In this document: one piece after another, positions 12,837 to 13,466 of the stretch
How positions within the stretch are numbered: the stretch's first letter is position 1
Layout: the number at the start of each line of letters is the position of its first letter
DNA from: an uncultured Oscillospiraceae bacterium
Lineage (GTDB): Bacteria; Bacillota; Clostridia; Oscillospirales; Oscillospiraceae
NCBI GenBank assembly: GCA_900756575.1
Contig: CAAEKQ010000102.1
Location: 1 to 13,466, forward strand
Length of the DNA stretch: 13,466 nt
Direction of reading: 5' to 3'
The notes under the pieces: model-generated
What the model saw: the letters and a program-made list of their open reading frames with translations, nothing else
What the model was told of the DNA's origin: nothing
Databases searched by the model: none
Program-made: the position numbers and the translations under genes

Positions 12837-13466
12837 CGAAATCAGTCCCGGAAGTGGCTGCTGGCTTGGATGGCGGCGGCATTGATTCTGTTGGGGTTTT
12901 CTCAGGCATGGAGCCTTCTTCGAAATGCCGGAACCGGGGATGCGGCGGAGGTGATTGCCGCCGTGCCGGAAAATCATGATGTTTTGATTACGGGAACGGT
13001 AATTCGGCAGGAGCAGGTGATCGAGGGCAATGCGAACATCTCCTGGAGCTGCCGAAAAGACAGCGGAACCCGGGTGGCCCCGGGGGAGATTCTATTCCAG
13101 GAAAACAGCCCGGACCTTCAGCAGTGGGCGCAAAACGAAATCGTGGAAGCCCAGGCAGTGCAGTACCGGAATGAAAATCTGGTTCGGCGGCGGGAGCGGC
13201 TGTGGGAGCTGATTCGGACAGGCGCCGAGCAGGAAAACGGAACGGAGCTGAAAGCCCTGTTATTGGCGGAATCAGAACGGCCGGAAACGGAATCCGCCGC
13301 ACTTCCCGGAACCGACCTCCGAACCATCGCCTCACCGGAAGACGGTATCTTTGCCCAAGGGGTGGACGGGCTGGAAACCCTGCTGACCCCGGAGCATCCG
13401 ACCGTTCCCTATGCCCTGCTTCCTATGAATGACCCACAAAATACGGCACTGGGGCGGCTCATTACC
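12828..13466 (+). CDS. HlyD-like single-pass membrane protein (barrel-sandwich hybrid domain), C-terminus cut by window edge
   Basis: An open frame of 213 codons runs from TTG at 12828 to the end of the window. The predicted N-terminus is short and basic (FFRNQSRK), followed by one membrane helix at about 10-31, so the rest faces outside. Residues about 50-92 (ITGTVIRQEQVIEGN then SGTRVAPGEILFQ) resemble the first half of a barrel-sandwich hybrid. A charged helical, probably coiled-coil stretch follows (about 95-150). TIASPEDGIFAQGVDGLETLL then looks like the second half. This matches clostridial proteins annotated as HlyD-family periplasmic adaptors, although no efflux pump genes are seen here. 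TTG is chosen over ATG 12870 because the ATG would remove the basic residues and part of the helix, and GGAGG precedes TTG at 9 nt. The role is unknown; in relatives I recall it next to sepF-type division genes, which lies outside this window. Confidence 0.78.
   Translation, partial: MFFRNQSRKWLLAWMAAALILLGFSQAWSLLRNAGTGDAAEVIAAVPENHDVLITGTVIRQEQVIEGNANISWSCRKDSGTRVAPGEILFQENSPDLQQWAQNEIVEAQAVQYRNENLVRRRERLWELIRTGAEQENGTELKALLLAESERPETESAALPGTDLRTIASPEDGIFAQGVDGLETLLTPEHPTVPYALLPMNDPQNTALGRLIT

Noticed and set aside
12870..12872. ATG 12870 as the start of the HlyD-like protein
   Set aside because: It would cut away the basic residues and the first part of the membrane helix and has no good ribosome binding site. 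TTG 12828 has GGAGG at 9 nt.
12797..12979. ORF from ATG 12797 overlapping the miaA stop (ATGA)
   Set aside because: The start looks like a coupling site, but the frame ends after 60 codons with no protein-like pattern, while the neighbouring frame is open to the window end with a basic N-terminus and membrane helix. A +1 shift at the T6 tract could join the two, but nothing else supports that.
1..13466. CRISPR array, tRNA/rRNA genes, prophage or complete insertion sequence
   Set aside because: No regularly spaced direct repeats, tRNA-like cloverleafs, rRNA sequence, transposase or integrase motifs were seen on either strand.

Overview
The window looks like chromosomal core DNA of a low-oxygen Gram-positive bacterium of class Clostridia, most likely an Oscillospiraceae/Oscillospirales gut relative. 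This is inferred from GC-rich codon use, strong GGAGG-type ribosome binding sites, an endonuclease-type MutL with no MutH, the Firmicutes-style miaB-mutS-mutL-miaA gene order, and an anaerobe-type flavin/Fe-S ene-reductase. No rRNA, tRNA, CRISPR array, transposase or phage gene was seen.

Left region (1-3240). A divergent Old Yellow Enzyme-family reductase runs on the minus strand and off the left edge. It has an odd Gly/Pro-rich loop and a shortened Fe-S motif. Its promoter lies back to back with a small VanZ-family membrane protein gene on the plus strand. The VanZ gene converges on a minus-strand GT2 polyprenyl-phosphate-type glycosyltransferase, with a perfect 12-bp hairpin between them. 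The glycosyltransferase has an extended -10 promoter with a perfect 10-bp dyad just downstream of the predicted transcription start.

Intergenic region (3240-3650). This gap of about 400 bp contains no credible gene. It holds a palindromic element of about 162 bp with imperfect 20-bp terminal inverted repeats and flanking TA dinucleotides. It resembles a MITE or extragenic hairpin repeat and sits directly in front of the main operon.

Main operon (3651-12800, plus strand). Seven tightly packed genes follow: miaB, mutS, a CPBP-family membrane protease, mutL, uppP, a YbaK/ProX-type aminoacyl-tRNA deacylase and miaA. Most junctions overlap or are separated by 12 nt or less; only CPBP/mutL has a 48-nt gap. 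The operon joins DNA mismatch repair (MutS, MutL), both enzymes of ms2i6A37 tRNA modification (MiaA, MiaB) and editing of mischarged tRNA-Pro. It is therefore mostly a 'fidelity' operon, with a cell-envelope phosphatase and a membrane protease inserted.

Right edge (12800-13466). A perfect 12-bp stem followed by six T residues ends the operon. The ribosome binding site of the next gene lies in the loop of that hairpin, its TTG start is the end of the 3' arm, and the T-tract encodes its first two Phe residues. An extended -10 overlapping the miaA stop codon could start a transcript that lacks the 5' arm. The gene encodes a single-pass, HlyD-like (barrel-sandwich hybrid) protein and runs off the right edge. 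This interlocked terminator and initiation region, and the palindromic element upstream of miaB, are the two most unusual structures in the window.
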